64,000 nt of DNA from assembly GCA_023627715.1 (NCBI GenBank), contig JAMAHW010000090.1, positions 1-64,000 on the forward strand, in the 5' to 3' direction. The position numbers were made by a program, and so were the translations under genes. The notes under the pieces were generated by a model, which did not search any database, was not told the DNA's origin, and was given only the letters and a program-made list of their open reading frames with translations. The stretch is from Periconia sp. R9002 (taxonomy: Eukaryota > Ascomycota > Dothideomycetes > Pleosporales > Periconiaceae). Below, one piece after another: positions 48,701 through 59,981 of the stretch (position 1 is the first letter of the stretch; every line of letters begins with the position of its first letter).

Positions 48701-49505
48701 CATTGAGTCTCACATGAATACCGACATGAACGCCAAGCAGATCTTGGAAGGGCCCAATAGCCTCCTTATCGAAGCTTCGCAACGAGGGTACGAACTTGCC
48801 GCGGAGCAGCTACTCACTGCAGGAGCAGACGTGGACGAATCAGCAGGTTTCGAGGATACAACCCACAATCCTCTACTGGAAGTGCCTTATACGGCTCTAC
48901 AACACGCTGCCGCATCAAATGACATTCGCATGGCAGAACTCTTACTTCGCTTCGGCGCCAATCCAAACAAAGGACATCCTCCGCCTATTGAATATGCTGC
49001 GAGCCGAAACCATATCTCGATCGTTCAAGCACTCATCGACCATAATGCCATTGCCCGTCCATCAGCAATTCACTCCATGGGGTACTACACCAGTGTCCAA
49101 ACAATAGAGATGCTAGTCAAGGCCGGTGCAGATATTCATGCAGTTAACGAAAAGAATGAGACAACTCTCGAGCCAGCATGGCAGCTCAAAAATGCCGCAG
49201 TATTTAAGTGGCTCATGGCCAATGGCGGAGACGTGGCAGGATTCCGCCAGAGGCATCCGGGATGCAATCTCGACTGGGACGAGAGGAACGTACCCGACTA
49301 CCCTGATAACGAGGGTATTGTACCTGCACATACGACCCGCTCTCCGAATCAACGTGTCACTCAGCAAAACATATTACCTCCCATGCCGTACCGACGTCGG
49401 TTTTTGGACGTTGCTCTAGCTGGACCTTCTGATTCTCCGTCAGTTGATGATCGATCGTTATCAAATGGGCTAAAGATCTCTTACCGACACACACATCCTT
49501 CTTGA
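45774..49505 (+). CDS. NLR-like NACHT-ankyrin protein (STAND NTPase)
   Basis: Fungal NOD-like receptor, a class linked to self/non-self recognition and programmed cell death. Exons 45774-46201, 46249-46547, 46647-47268 and 47321-49505 give 1177 aa. The N-terminal helical domain (about 1-130, starting MDPFSITAGVAGIISLSIQL) is of the type found on fungal STAND proteins. The NACHT domain has Walker A GIPGCGKT (241-248), made only by joining exons 2 and 3, and Walker B IFIVIDALDE (341-350). A winged-helix-like region with FAHFSVQEFLLSE follows. Ankyrin repeats occupy about 790-1090 (for example TALEVAAFEGHEDVVELLLSQGAD). The repeats are diverged from each other rather than near-identical. The gene is intact. 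The ligand is unknown. Confidence 0.9.
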
Positions 49506-50272
49506 GAGGAAAAGCTGCCTCCGGATGCTAAGCACTAGTAAGGCTACTGTCGTTTTGCTTTAGCAAATAAAGGAAATAAAGAAAGAAAAGGGGAATGTTA
49601 ATAATTCACACGGGTAAGACCAGACTGACTGACTACAAGGTCTTAAAAGGTTAGAAACAGGTTGCGAGAGGATATACTTAGGCATTGTAGTGCTTAAGAT
49701 GTAGTTTGACCTAAATGTAGTGCAGGACTGTTGGTTTTTTTCAAATTACTACTTTGGTAGGCTTATTCTTCCTTGGAAGTTACTTAGGTAAAGCATGGAT
49801 GTTTTTTACTGTTATAGCGATTATTTTCTGATTACACCAATCAACTTGACCTCTGATATCACGCTATGATTATTTGTGTTTATGGTGATACTGCTCTAGG
49901 TAGAATCAATAGTCATCCTGACGAGACGTAGCAGTAGAGAATTTACTATACGTCTGTATCTACTTTCTTTAACCTTACACCTGCTTATTGCTCTAAAACT
50001 TATCTGGAACTCAATCTCAGTATGGTGGTAAACAGTTTTTTTGAGAGAAGTTACTACCTGGGTAAGCTTCCTATGTCTGTGAAGTTGATTTTGCCTGTTA
50101 TAGCGCCTATTCTGTTATAGGTAGTCTACCTAAAAGATAAACGTCAAGCGTTATCTTTACGAGTCATGCACAATAAAGGCAATCGTTCACCTGTGAGATC
50201 TCACCTCTAGCCATCCAATTACAATACCACATATTTTAATCTGGGTCACATCGTATCGGTTTACACGATATC
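49506..50272. other. AT-rich intergenic with a diverged internal duplication
   Basis: 770 bp, more AT-rich than its surroundings. Two blocks about 265 bp apart look related: AGTTAC..GGTAA followed by TGTTATAGCG and TATT..CTG, at about 49780-49835 and 50047-50115. This may be the remains of a transposon or tandem repeat. No gene. Confidence 0.4.
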
Positions 50273-52636
50273 ATGACCCAAAATTCGACGTTCACTTCGC
50301 AATGGCACGATGAGGGTCCATCTTTCCCATCCAACAACACGGCACCTGCACTAGCGACGCCAACAGGGCGCCCATATAGGTCTCGAAAAGACAGACCTTG
50401 TGATGCTTGTCGAAAGCGGAAAGTGCATTGCAAGATGCCTGATGGAGCCCCCTGTCAGCGTTGTCGGCGCACAAGTCAGGATTGTACTTTCCTTCAACGG
50501 CCCACGCGGAGGCAACGTGTGCGCGAGAACAGGTACTACCCCACCCGCCGAGCGAAGTTATCAATCAATTTTTGTTCAAATAAATACTTACCGATGACAG
50601 GCCGTCATATCATAGAGATGAGACATCTCGGTTTGATTCCAACGCGTTCGAAATGATGCAAGAGATATTTGATTCAAACATCGAGCATCCAAGGACCCCT
50701 ACATTAAACTCTAGCTCAACCATCGCGCCAAACATACAGCATAATCCATTTCACACAGCTCTCCCAGGAGAGCTCCACGGAGCCTTTGATAGATCGAGCA
50801 TCTCAGCTTCTGGCAGTTCACCGGGTCAGACCGTCCACCCTGGAAGCAACGTTGTCAGAGGTGAAAGTGAAAGTTCGAGACTTTACAGACAAAGTCCGTC
50901 TTCAGATAAAGCTGAGCATATTCAACAGTCTCTCGAGTATATGTCTGGGTCATTTACCTTCTACATTGGCCCCACTGGAACTTCCGACGCATATCTCCTT
51001 CAAAGACAAAGTTTTGTCGAAAGTAGTTGTACCAAACATGTAGCAACTGGGTTGAAGTTCCGTTTGGCCGAGAGGCCAGCTCTTGCATCCTGTGGTTCAG
51101 CATCAGTTGATCGTTCCAACGCCAACACCGCACTGCCACCAACAGTCTTTGGTATCACTGATCACTCTATTATTGACAACGCGGAACCTCGAATGAATCC
51201 AGATCAAGTGGAGCAGCTCTGGTCTGATATGTGGAAGATCGTTAATCGGCACACAGCCTGGAGACTCTTACGACTTTACATTCGCTTTGTCGAACCTTAC
51301 TTTCCACTTCTTGACTCAGGCCAAACGATAAGTAGTCCAGAGGAATTAGGGTCTATGTCTTTAGCGCTATTAGCAGGCATATGCGCCACTGCCGTTCCAT
51401 TTTCGATCTACGACGAGGCTCTGTACTCATTGCTGCCGAAACCACCATCTACACAAGAACTTTATCGGATATGCTGGCTAGCCCTATGGCAGGAATTACA
51501 TGCACCCACTCTACGCACAATCCAAGCATGTTTGATTCTCCAACATCAACCACCGTCCAATCCAGTGTTGTCTGCTACAGCTTTCCAGTGGTCCCTTATG
51601 TCCACGGCCGTGGCGGCTGCGCAAACCATCGGACTCCATCGGGAACCAGCATCCTGGCATCTTGTGCCGGTCGCGGAAAGAAAGCTTCGTCGACGACTGT
51701 TTTGGGCGCTCTATACCATGGAGAAATGGTTTGCTCTTGCGCGAGGCATGCCGAGTCACATAACCGAAGATGAGCACGACGTTGACGTGTTAGATACGCA
51801 AGATCTGGAAGGAAGCTTTTGTACTAGCAACGTTTCGCAGGCCCACTTCGAAAATCTTGTTTCTTTGACCACTATATTGTCGGAAGTTCAGACCACCTTT
51901 TTTACCGTCCGTGCAACAAAAACGATGTCGAATGACCTGCATGCAAGCCTCGAGGCGGCTCGCCCTCTACGTCAGAAGCTCCGTGAATGGAATGAACGAT
52001 TGCCTGCAAGTCTGAGAAATCGACAACGATTAATTGACACTGAACTAAGAGAAATAGATGATCAAGGCTTAGACTCCAATGCCTCTTTACATCTGTCTTA
52101 TATTGCAGCCCACATGACTCTCCTGCGAGGATTACTTCGGCCGTTAGACAAATGGTCAGATATTATCAAGCACTCTCGCCAAGAGGCAGAGTCACTCTAT
52201 GACATGGCTTTAGCAGTTGTCAAAGGTGCTATTATCTGCGTCAAGGAGCTTGTAGAGTTCGTGCAGGGTCTTCGAGATGCGCAGTGGAACGCATTTTGGC
52301 ATAGCTGTAAGATTTCACTGCTGTTCAAACAACTTTTGGTTTGATTAACAACGTTTGCGTGTAGGGAGCCGTCCTAACTTCGCAATTGCCGGGTCATTCA
52401 TGATTCATTTACTGCATATCACTACGCCACCTATACCTTCTCCTGACGGAATATCCGACGATAGCTTGAGTTTCAAGCCACAGTTAGAGGAGCTACATGT
52501 CCTGATCAAAAGATGGCGTTGGGCCAACAGAGTCTCATCCAACAGTGCAGCAGGAGCAAAAGGTTTAACCAACCTTGGTTTATTCAAAGTGGAGACATTG
52601 TTGGCGTCTCTGGGTAGTGATGCATTGCCTGTATGA
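50273..52636 (+). CDS. Zn(II)2Cys6 transcription factor of the sulfonate-like cluster
   Basis: Nuclear regulator with a zinc cluster and a fungal-specific middle domain. Exons 50273-50532, 50601-52306 and 52365-52636 give 745 aa. Zinc ligands are Cys43, 46, 53, 61, 64 and 71 (C-x2-C-x6-C-x7-C-x2-C-x6-C). The Fungal_trans domain runs from about 270 to 560, with LYIRFVEPYFPLLDSG at its start and RRLFWALYTMEKWFALARGMPSHI in the core. The last intron must use donor 52307 (GTAAGA), which joins WHSW to SRPNF. The gene ends 43 bp from the stop of a convergent TauD-type dioxygenase, with a permease next to it, so local control of those two is a reasonable inference. Target sites cannot be read here. 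Confidence 0.88.
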
Positions 52637-52679
52637 TCCTCTCAACACCATGGCTACATACATAAGTATTTAGTGAGGA

Positions 52680-53995
52680 CTAGCACAGATTCAACATGAC
52701 TCTTCCCTCATCCCTCGCGCATTCGCCATCATCCTCTTCAATCTTGCTTGGAATTGGCTTATTGGCCAAAGCCGTCAACCTAAACGCATGACGGCGGTCA
52801 CCTGGGGCGTAATCGAGAGTCTGCGAATGCTGTGTTATGCGCTGGTCCCACAAGACGATAGTTCCAGGCGCGTAACGGACACGGCAGGCAAAATTTTGCC
52901 CCCTGTTGATATAATCGAACAGAAATTTTAACATGTAATCTGGAGTTGGGCGATGAGTGAGCAAGTCTTGATTGTGGGCGAGGATAAAGCTTACCAGATT
53001 CTTCCTCGTCCCATCCGACAATGCTTTGTGTGTATGATGAATTCACGAACAGGGCTTTTTGCCCGGTAACGGGGTGGACAGTTACGACAGGATGAATTGA
53101 TTTGGTAATCCCTCGTTTCAGGTTGGCCATGTTGCCATTGTCTCGGATTTCACGCAAGATCGGGTTGGCGGTTGTGTGAACGGCATTCAAGCCTTCGAGA
53201 CGTTTCCGGAACGACGGCGATAGGCTCATGAACGCTGTGTGCATCTGTCGATCATGTCAGCTGCAGTCCAAAGTGTTTTTTACGGGGGGAAAATTGCTGT
53301 TACATTAGAGATGATGGTATCGCCTCCCGATCCGTCCGGTGATTCCAGCATGCAGAAAAAGGTCAATCCAGGGGGTTGGCTCTCGGGAGACTGGTCGACG
53401 TGGAACTGGATCGGGGATTTTCTGGCCCACGACTTTCTAATACGAAGATCGTCTTTGGAATCATAAACAATCACGAACTCCTCTGGCCCGTTTCTCGGAT
53501 GCGGCATCCAGCCGTGCTTGTGGAGGGGACCAAAGTGAGAAGCTATGCGCTTTTGCTCGTCGAAACCGACATCTAGGTACCCTTGCTCGCGGAGGACGAC
53601 ACAGCCGCGCTGTGCCACAAGAAGGGCCAGCTCATCGAGGCCTTCGTTGGAAAGTTCTGTCTAAGTGTTTGTTAGACTTGGGCCATGTCCTTGCTGATCG
53701 ATGATACTCTTACGATTTGTACTCCGCGAAGTTCGGAGCCACAATGCGGACTCAAGTCAAAAATGTCGGTGGCATGTTTTAGGAGGTTTTGCATGGCTGA
53801 ATCTGCTCGATGGCCAGGGTCGTCGTGCTCGAATTCACCAACCGGTACCACTTTCTCGAGAGGATCATAGTGCGCTGAGCATGCCCTCGTTAGCAGTATC
53901 CTTTTGAGGCGAGTGGTATCTGAGCACTTACGAAGATAGTCTGGGTAAAGAGGATCCTTTGCCTGAGTTGTTTTTGGTTCTGTAGGAGCAATCAT
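52680..53995 (-). CDS. TauD-type 2-oxoglutarate/Fe(II) dioxygenase
   Basis: TauD/TfdA family oxygenase. Characterised fungal members release sulfite from taurine or other sulfonates, or act on related small acids. Five exons (minus): 53932-53995, 53714-53874, 53304-53660, 52995-53244 and 52680-52939, giving 363 aa. The iron ligands are His162 and Asp164 (FHVDQSPE) and His328 (RRHAFRLT); Arg331 or its neighbour would bind 2-oxoglutarate. The joins rebuild conserved segments, including EEESDYMLKFLFDYI across the last intron. No targeting signal is seen. It is divergent from a Dal5-like permease and tail-to-tail with a C6 regulator. The specific substrate is inferred from family and neighbours only. 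Confidence 0.87.
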
Positions 53996-54629
53996 TCTTA
54001 TAGTGCGTTGATATTGTCTTGTGCAATCTCCAATTAATGTAATGTCTGGTCAGTTCTACGAGGACCCTTATAAATAATGAGTGAAAAAATGTAGATTAAA
54101 AATCCTCCACGACGCTCTCATGATTTTTTCACAAGCGGCAAACGTTCTCACCACGCCTTCGTCGTGTCACCCATATCTAACTTGGGTAGTTCGGCGAGGG
54201 TGGGTAGCGAGTCATGCATGATAAGACCATGGTCGCTCCTCAGTTATCATCGCGCGGCCAACACTTCCCCGCGACAGCGTCCAGATAAAGTTGGCCGCTC
54301 CCCACAATTCCAACCGTTTTCAGTTGGCCGCTATGTGGACACCTTCGCCCGAACAGGAGTGTATCTCGAGATTGGCAGACCAATCCCAAGATGAGAAATT
54401 ATCGACCTCCTACGCTGTTATCTCGGCCTGGAGGGGAATTAGTGCAACGACAAGATGAATGTTTATCAATCTACCACGCGTATCGATTATATATCCATCC
54501 ATGCGCTGCATATCTCGTTTTCAACACCTCTTCTTAAGGCGAGGGCTGCTAGCAATTCTCGAAACTCCCGGACTGGAATCGCCTCCCTTCAAGAAAAGAA
54601 TCTAGCCCGCGTAGCCGGCCATCTTCAAC
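53996..54629. promoter_or_regulatory. Divergent promoter of TauD and permease genes
   Basis: 634 bp between head-to-head starts, so the two genes are likely co-regulated. No TATA box or named operator is evident to me. CGG triplets occur, but no spaced pair stands out. Confidence 0.45.
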
Positions 54630-56532
54630 ATGGGCAAGCTCGAAGTCGTCGACGATGTCAAATCAACCCAGCCTCCCTCAAATGAAGATGAAATCTCACG
54701 ACCAATCGAACATGGATCCATCGTCGATATCTCCGCCGAAGCAGCGGTCAAGGCCGTCAAAGCAGGACGAGCAAAAGACATCGATATCGCCGCGCAGATT
54801 ATCGCCGAATATAGCCACGAGATGAGCAATGGGTGGACTGCCGAGGAGGAAAAGAAGCTCATACGAAAGGTTGATATGAGAATGATACCAATCGTCAGTG
54901 ATTCAAACCCCAATGATAGACACACTTGCAGATCCATCTAACATTTCCCGCAGTTATTCGTCTGCGCTACACTATCCGGACTCGACAAGACCGCCATTTC
55001 CGGAGCCGCCATCTACGGGTTACGGCAAGACCTTGGTCTTTCCGGGAGCCAGTACTCGTGGTGTGGCTCGGCGCCCTTCTTTGGAGGGTTGCTCTTCATG
55101 GGCCCCGCCGCATGGGGTCTGCAACACTTCCCTGCCATCAAGTTCTTCGCTTTCAATGTGCTGATGTGGGGCGTGACGGCCATGTGTATGGCTGCGTGTA
55201 CGAACTTTGCAGGACTCTTCATTTGTCGGTTCCTCCTGGGTGGTTTTGAAGCTCTTCTCATCCCGGCGATTACGCTGGTTGTTACTATGTGGTATAAGCC
55301 AGAGGAGCAACCCAAACGGAATTCGTAAGTATTGTGTGCATGAACTGTAGCCGTTGAAACGTGTCTGACCTCGTCGTGTGTGTAGGATTATCCTCAATGT
55401 GATCGCACCTATTCTTAACGGGTTTATCTCATGGACAGTGAGCTACCACAAAGGCGCCTTTGCAGGGTGGAAAATCATCTTCCTAGCATTGGGCGGATTC
55501 ACATTCCTCTGGGCTTTCGTCGTCTTCTTCTTCCTGTAAGTCTCAAATCAAGCCGTATAAACCCCCATTCACTCTCCAACTAACACCCTAACTAACACCA
55601 CACCCACAAACAGCCCAAACAACCCCCTCGAAGCCACCTTCCTAACCCCCCGCGAGAAATTCATCCTCATCCAACGCAAAGCCGCCGACAACACCGGCGT
55701 CGAATCCAAAGTCTTCAAAAAATCCCAAGCCATCGAAGCCCTCACGGACCCCAAAACCTGGCTCATCTGGTTCGCCATCGTGGCGCTGCAGGTCCCTAAC
55801 GGGGGGCTCACGACCTTCAACACGCTCATCATCTCCGGGCTCGGCTTCGATTCATTACACACGTCGTTGCTGGCCATGCCCCCCGGCGCCATGAGCACGC
55901 TTTCGGGCATCGGTCTGTCGTTCCTCGCGGCTACGACAAGGAAGTATCGTATTGCTCTCGTCACCACGTCCATTCTCCTGCCGTTGCTCGGGGCGGTGCT
56001 TTGCTATGCGCTTCCGAGGGAGAATCTTGCTGGGCAGCTTGTTGGGCTCTAGTACGCACTCCATTCCTCCCCTCAAAACACACGCCTCCAAACTAACCTT
56101 ACAAAATAGCATCCTATACACATACTGGGCCCCCTACGTAACCCTCGTCTCCATCTACCAAGCCAACACAGCCGGGCACACAAAAAAGTACGCACCACCT
56201 CACCCCCTTCCCTAACCCCCCTCCCCTTTCCCCACCTCACCCCATCCACCTAACACTATACCAGAATCGTCCTCTTCGCCTTCTACTTCATAGCCTGGGC
56301 CATCGGCAACATCATCGGCCCGCAAACCTTCCGCGCAGACCAAGCCCCCGCCTACACCGGCGGCACCATCGCCATGATCGTCTGCTACGTCGCTGCGATT
56401 TCGCTGATTTTGGCGTATGGGTATTTGTGTCGACGGGATAATGTGAAGCGGGAGGGGGAGGTGGTGGCGGGGGATGAGGATTGGTTGGATAGGACGGATC
56501 GGGAGATTAGGGGGTTTAGGTATACGACGTAG
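54630..56532 (+). CDS. Dal5-like MFS permease (anion:cation symporter)
   Basis: Plasma-membrane transporter of the allantoate/nicotinate/pantothenate branch of the MFS, which imports small organic anions. Six exons: 54630-54893, 54954-55324, 55386-55535, 55614-56051, 56110-56187 and 56265-56532, giving 522 aa. About 85 hydrophilic residues precede the first membrane segment (the loop ends KVDMRMIPI, then LFVCATLSGLDKTAISGAA). The conserved GFEALLIPAITLVVTMWYKPEEQPKR is present, as are PNNPLEATFLTPREK and NIIGPQTFRADQAPAYTGG near the end. Twelve membrane segments fit. All five junctions join in frame. Beside a TauD-type dioxygenase, the cargo may be taurine or another sulfonate, but this branch has varied substrates. 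Confidence 0.88.
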
Positions 56533-56949
56533 ATTTGGTGTGGGGAAGGTGAGGGAGGTAGGTTAGGTTAGGGGGTGATATAGTTATCGGATTCTTATTA
56601 TCACGCTTAGCATACATTTTCGGGAGAGCGACTTATAACGCGACGTAACTCGATCCCAGAGCAGTTGCCACACTCCCCCCTATTAATCAATTCTTCAAGC
56701 AAGGTGGTTATCAAACACAAAACCTCGAACGCCGGAAAACGAATGGTATCAATTGAAATATAATCTGTGTTGTTGCTCTGGTATGATAACATGACCCAAA
56801 AACAATGATTACGCCGTATTGCAAGATCCATATCCAAAATGAAAAGACGGGAATTGCGAAATCGACTCCAGCTACACAACAGCCGCCATCGATATACAAC
56901 ATTTACCGCTTTTGCTGCACCCCCGTCTTATCTTTCCAGAGTGCTAAAC
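56533..56949. other. Intergenic between convergent genes
   Basis: 417 bp of AT-rich 3' flank; nothing recognised. Confidence 0.5.
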
Positions 56950-58411
56950 TTACAAACCCTCGGGCAATTGCATCTGGAAACCTTCCAAATCCTCATCAAA
57001 CGGATCCGCGCCATTCAACTGGTTAGCAAAGTTGTTCATCCAAGCATCGGCCTCTTCACCATCAGAGTCCTGGAGAAACAAACGTTCCATTTCGCGCTCC
57101 ACGTCCTCAGCCGTGCGGAATGGCTCCTCCTCCTGCGGGGGCGCAACCAAAGTCGCTTGCGTGGATGTTGAGCTTGAGCGAGAGAACTCACGGCGAGACC
57201 TGGGACCGGTTGATGCGGTACTGGAAGCGCTCGGGGCACGAGTGTGCGTATTGGCGGTAGATAGAGGCCGGCGAGTAGTGGCGGAGAAAGGAGCTGGCTT
57301 GGTGACGTTAGAGAGGGGTTTACGAGGCGCAGCATTTGTGGTTGTTGCGCGACCTTTTGCATATCCGATCGTGCTCTTCGAAGCCGCTGTCGCTGCAGCA
57401 TGGCGAGTCGTCGATGGGGCGATGGTCGGCTTAGGGATCTTTTTCATGGGATTCAAATCCGCGATAGTGCCGGTCTTGTTGGCTGCTTTGGCGGCGGTGA
57501 AGTCAGGCTTGGAGGTCCCGGACAAAGCTGCAACGGCAGAACGGGCCTTGATCGTCGAAGGACCCCCAAGGGTTTTCTTCTTTGGATCCCCAGGCTTCAG
57601 GGAGGGTTGTGGAACTGCCTTCTTCAGCGGCTCTACACCAAAATACCTGCTGGTTTCCTCTTGATCCTTTTCCCACTGCGCATTGAATAGCTTGTCAAAC
57701 TCTTCATCCCGTTTCTTTTTATCACGCGCCAATTCTTCCTCAAACTCGCGCTCACCGCGCGTGCGACCATCATCTTCAATAGGGTTGTGATACACTTCCC
57801 ACATACCGCGGGTAGCATTTTTGCCCTGGAACATGGGATATTTCAGGTCCGAAGGAAGATAGTCGTCCATATCATCTGGAAGAGGGACTTCCTTGGGGGG
57901 CATGTATTCGATCTCCGGAACATCATCCTCTTCAGTTTCTGCTTCGGGCTGGTGGACTTTGACCTTGGGGCGGCGCAGACGGGGACTGGCTTTTTGAGTT
58001 TTCACGGACGAGGCAGCTGGAGTTCGGAAGGCGGTCGCTTTGGCATTCGTAGTTTTCATGCCCAGCGGAGCACGAGAGCGAGGACCTGGAAGTCATGTCA
58101 GATGCCGCTCCGTTTTCATCTCATCTTTAGCAAAATGGTAACTTACCAGCCGGGGTAACGAAAGAATTGGTTTCGAGCTTGCCATTTTTCTTCACCGTCA
58201 TGGGAAGATTGGCTTTTCCATTGGTTTTGAGAACCGACTTTCCCGGCAGAGTGACGGCATTTTCATCATTGAGCGGGACTTTGAAAGGCGTCTTGGGAGC
58301 TTTGTTTGCGGGTGTTTTGGCTCCCATAGCTTTCAAACCGCCCTTGCCGGCGGTGCCAGCGTGCAGATGATGCACCTGGTTCTCCTGATCACGGGCAGCT
58401 AAGATGTCCAT
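56950..58411 (-). CDS. Securin-like nuclear protein (tentative)
   Basis: Disordered protein with features of a securin, the separase inhibitor degraded at anaphase. Exons 58147-58411 and 56950-58085 (minus) give 466 aa. The N-terminal third is basic (KTPANKAPKTPFKVPLNDEN). A destruction-box-like RAPLGMKTTN (93-102) lies across the intron join; the RAPLG start is like that of fission-yeast Cut2. Further D-box forms are RKPLSN (343-348) and RRPLSTAN (360-367). The middle has a charged block with EREFEEELARDKKKRDEEFDKLF, and the end is acidic (SDGEEADAW, GADPFDEDLEGF), as in separase-binding tails. Securins are poorly conserved, so this rests on motifs and layout. Other cell-cycle or chromatin proteins remain possible. 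Confidence 0.6.
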
Positions 58412-58762
58412 GTTGGCGGTGGAGTGGAGACGGATGTCGGTTACATTGAGCGAGCCGTGAGTTGTGCAGTGGAGAATGTCAATGTGAAGAAGTGAAGTTG
58501 TGGCTTGTGTTTACATTGGTTGCTATGCAGCAGTGTCGGAGCTTAGACAGGCTAGCGCCGACGAGCCTACCCCTGTCTCTCAGAAGGCACGAACCTCACT
58601 CAGCCCGCATTTATCAACCCAGGCAGCGGAGACAACGATTGACACATCCCCTTTCATCCTCCACCACATACTCCTTTACTTCCCGCAAGCTCTGCCGCAC
58701 GCAGCCTTTGATCCAAAAACCCATCCCTCTTTTCACTCAAAACCACCCACCTAACCGCAACC
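58412..58762. other. Divergent promoter, securin-like and tropomyosin genes
   Basis: 351 bp between two starts that face away from each other. C-rich leader sequence precedes the tropomyosin ATG. No further site recognised. Confidence 0.5.
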
Positions 58763-59472
58763 ATGGAAGCAATCAAGAAGGCAAGTGGTGCCCGCTTACC
58801 CCACCATGTCCCTGTTGCGGGCCTGCAAGCCACGAAAAGGCCATACGCAGGCACCACTGGTTGTCCCCAATACGACCACTCCTGCTAACCTGTGTGTAAC
58901 AAACAGCGTATGGAAGCCCTCCGCCTAGAGGCCGACGAGAGTGCAGCTCAAGCCGAAGACTACAAGGCCAAGCTCAAGGCCCTGGAAGCCGATGCCACAC
59001 AGAAGGAGCAGGAGATCACCTCCTTGACGCACAAGAACCAGGTCCTGGAGACTGAGGTGGAGAAGCTCGAAGGGCAAGTAAAGACATACAAAGATGAGGC
59101 CGCCGGCGGTGCGGCAGCGGGTACCCAGGCCGAATCTATGCAGCGCAAGATCCAGGTGCTTGAGGATGAGGCTGAAGAGTCTGACAGAACTATCCGCGAA
59201 CTCAACGAAAAGTGCGTAATTTCCTCTAGTCGAACCCATTATCGCCTTTTGCGGCATGCCCGGGTGTGGTGGGGATTGTCCATGTTGGTCGTATGCTGAT
59301 GCCTGCCAGACTCCGCCAAACCGATGTCAAGTCCGGCCACTATGAACGCAAAGTGCAAGCTCTCGAGCAGGAACGCGATCAATGGGAAGCCAAGTACGAG
59401 GAGATGTCCAAGAAATACGCCGATACCAAGAAGGAGCTCGACGACTTTGTCAAGGAGATTGGCGACATCTAA
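58763..59472 (+). CDS. Tropomyosin
   Basis: Coiled-coil protein that stabilises actin cables. Exons 58763-58780, 58907-59211 and 59310-59472 give 161 aa, the standard length for fungal short tropomyosin. The sequence is one continuous heptad coil (RMEALRLEADESAAQAEDYK, then LEDEAEESDRTIRELNEK, then LRQTDVKSGHYERKVQALEQ) and ends VKEIGDI. The first exon is only six codons (MEAIKK). Intron 1 (58781-58906) needs a GC donor, GCAAGT, because the only nearby GT would break the frame; the acceptor is AACAG. Intron 2 starts GTGCGT. The correct final length and the unbroken heptads support the GC-AG model. Confidence 0.93.
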
Positions 59473-59981
59473 ACTCTCCGTCCTCAGTCTATCCCTTTTC
59501 TGGCCTCTGTCTGTTAACGCGTGAGTCAAACTCCTGTACTGAGCGTTCAACGAAATGGGCGGTGGCGGCGCATTCATATAGTGGGGTGATATGGGCAATG
59601 GGAATTGATCAGTCATGGCGTGGAAGAATCGAACTCTACTATATCTACAGTACCCCCTACGTGCATTTTATTTTTGGTCTCTGCCTCTCCTTTTTTTTAC
59701 TGCGTGGCTGTTTGGAGCATGGGGTGGAGTTGCCTTGTACGCTTTAGATAATTCCTGGGCGTGACAATATACTAAGTTGTTCCACCAGCATTTCCGGCGA
59801 GAGTGACTATGCGGAGGAGAATTTTCGACTTTTATCCCTGACAATCGCTCTGCAGACTTGTATTCGGATGCACAGTATCACGGGTATCAATTTTTTTTTT
59901 CATCCTGCTCTTTCTTCCGAGCACAGCATACCAGACAACCGCACACTTCTCTCCCTCCTTCCCACCGTCCCACACCTCCCC
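59473..59981. other. Intergenic between convergent genes
   Basis: 509 bp of tropomyosin and Rrp17 3' flank. No element recognised. Confidence 0.5.

Noticed and set aside
59610..59690. tRNA-like B-box (GTTCGATTC on the minus strand)
   Set aside because: No matching acceptor stem or A-box could be folded around it, and it lies in the tropomyosin 3' flank.
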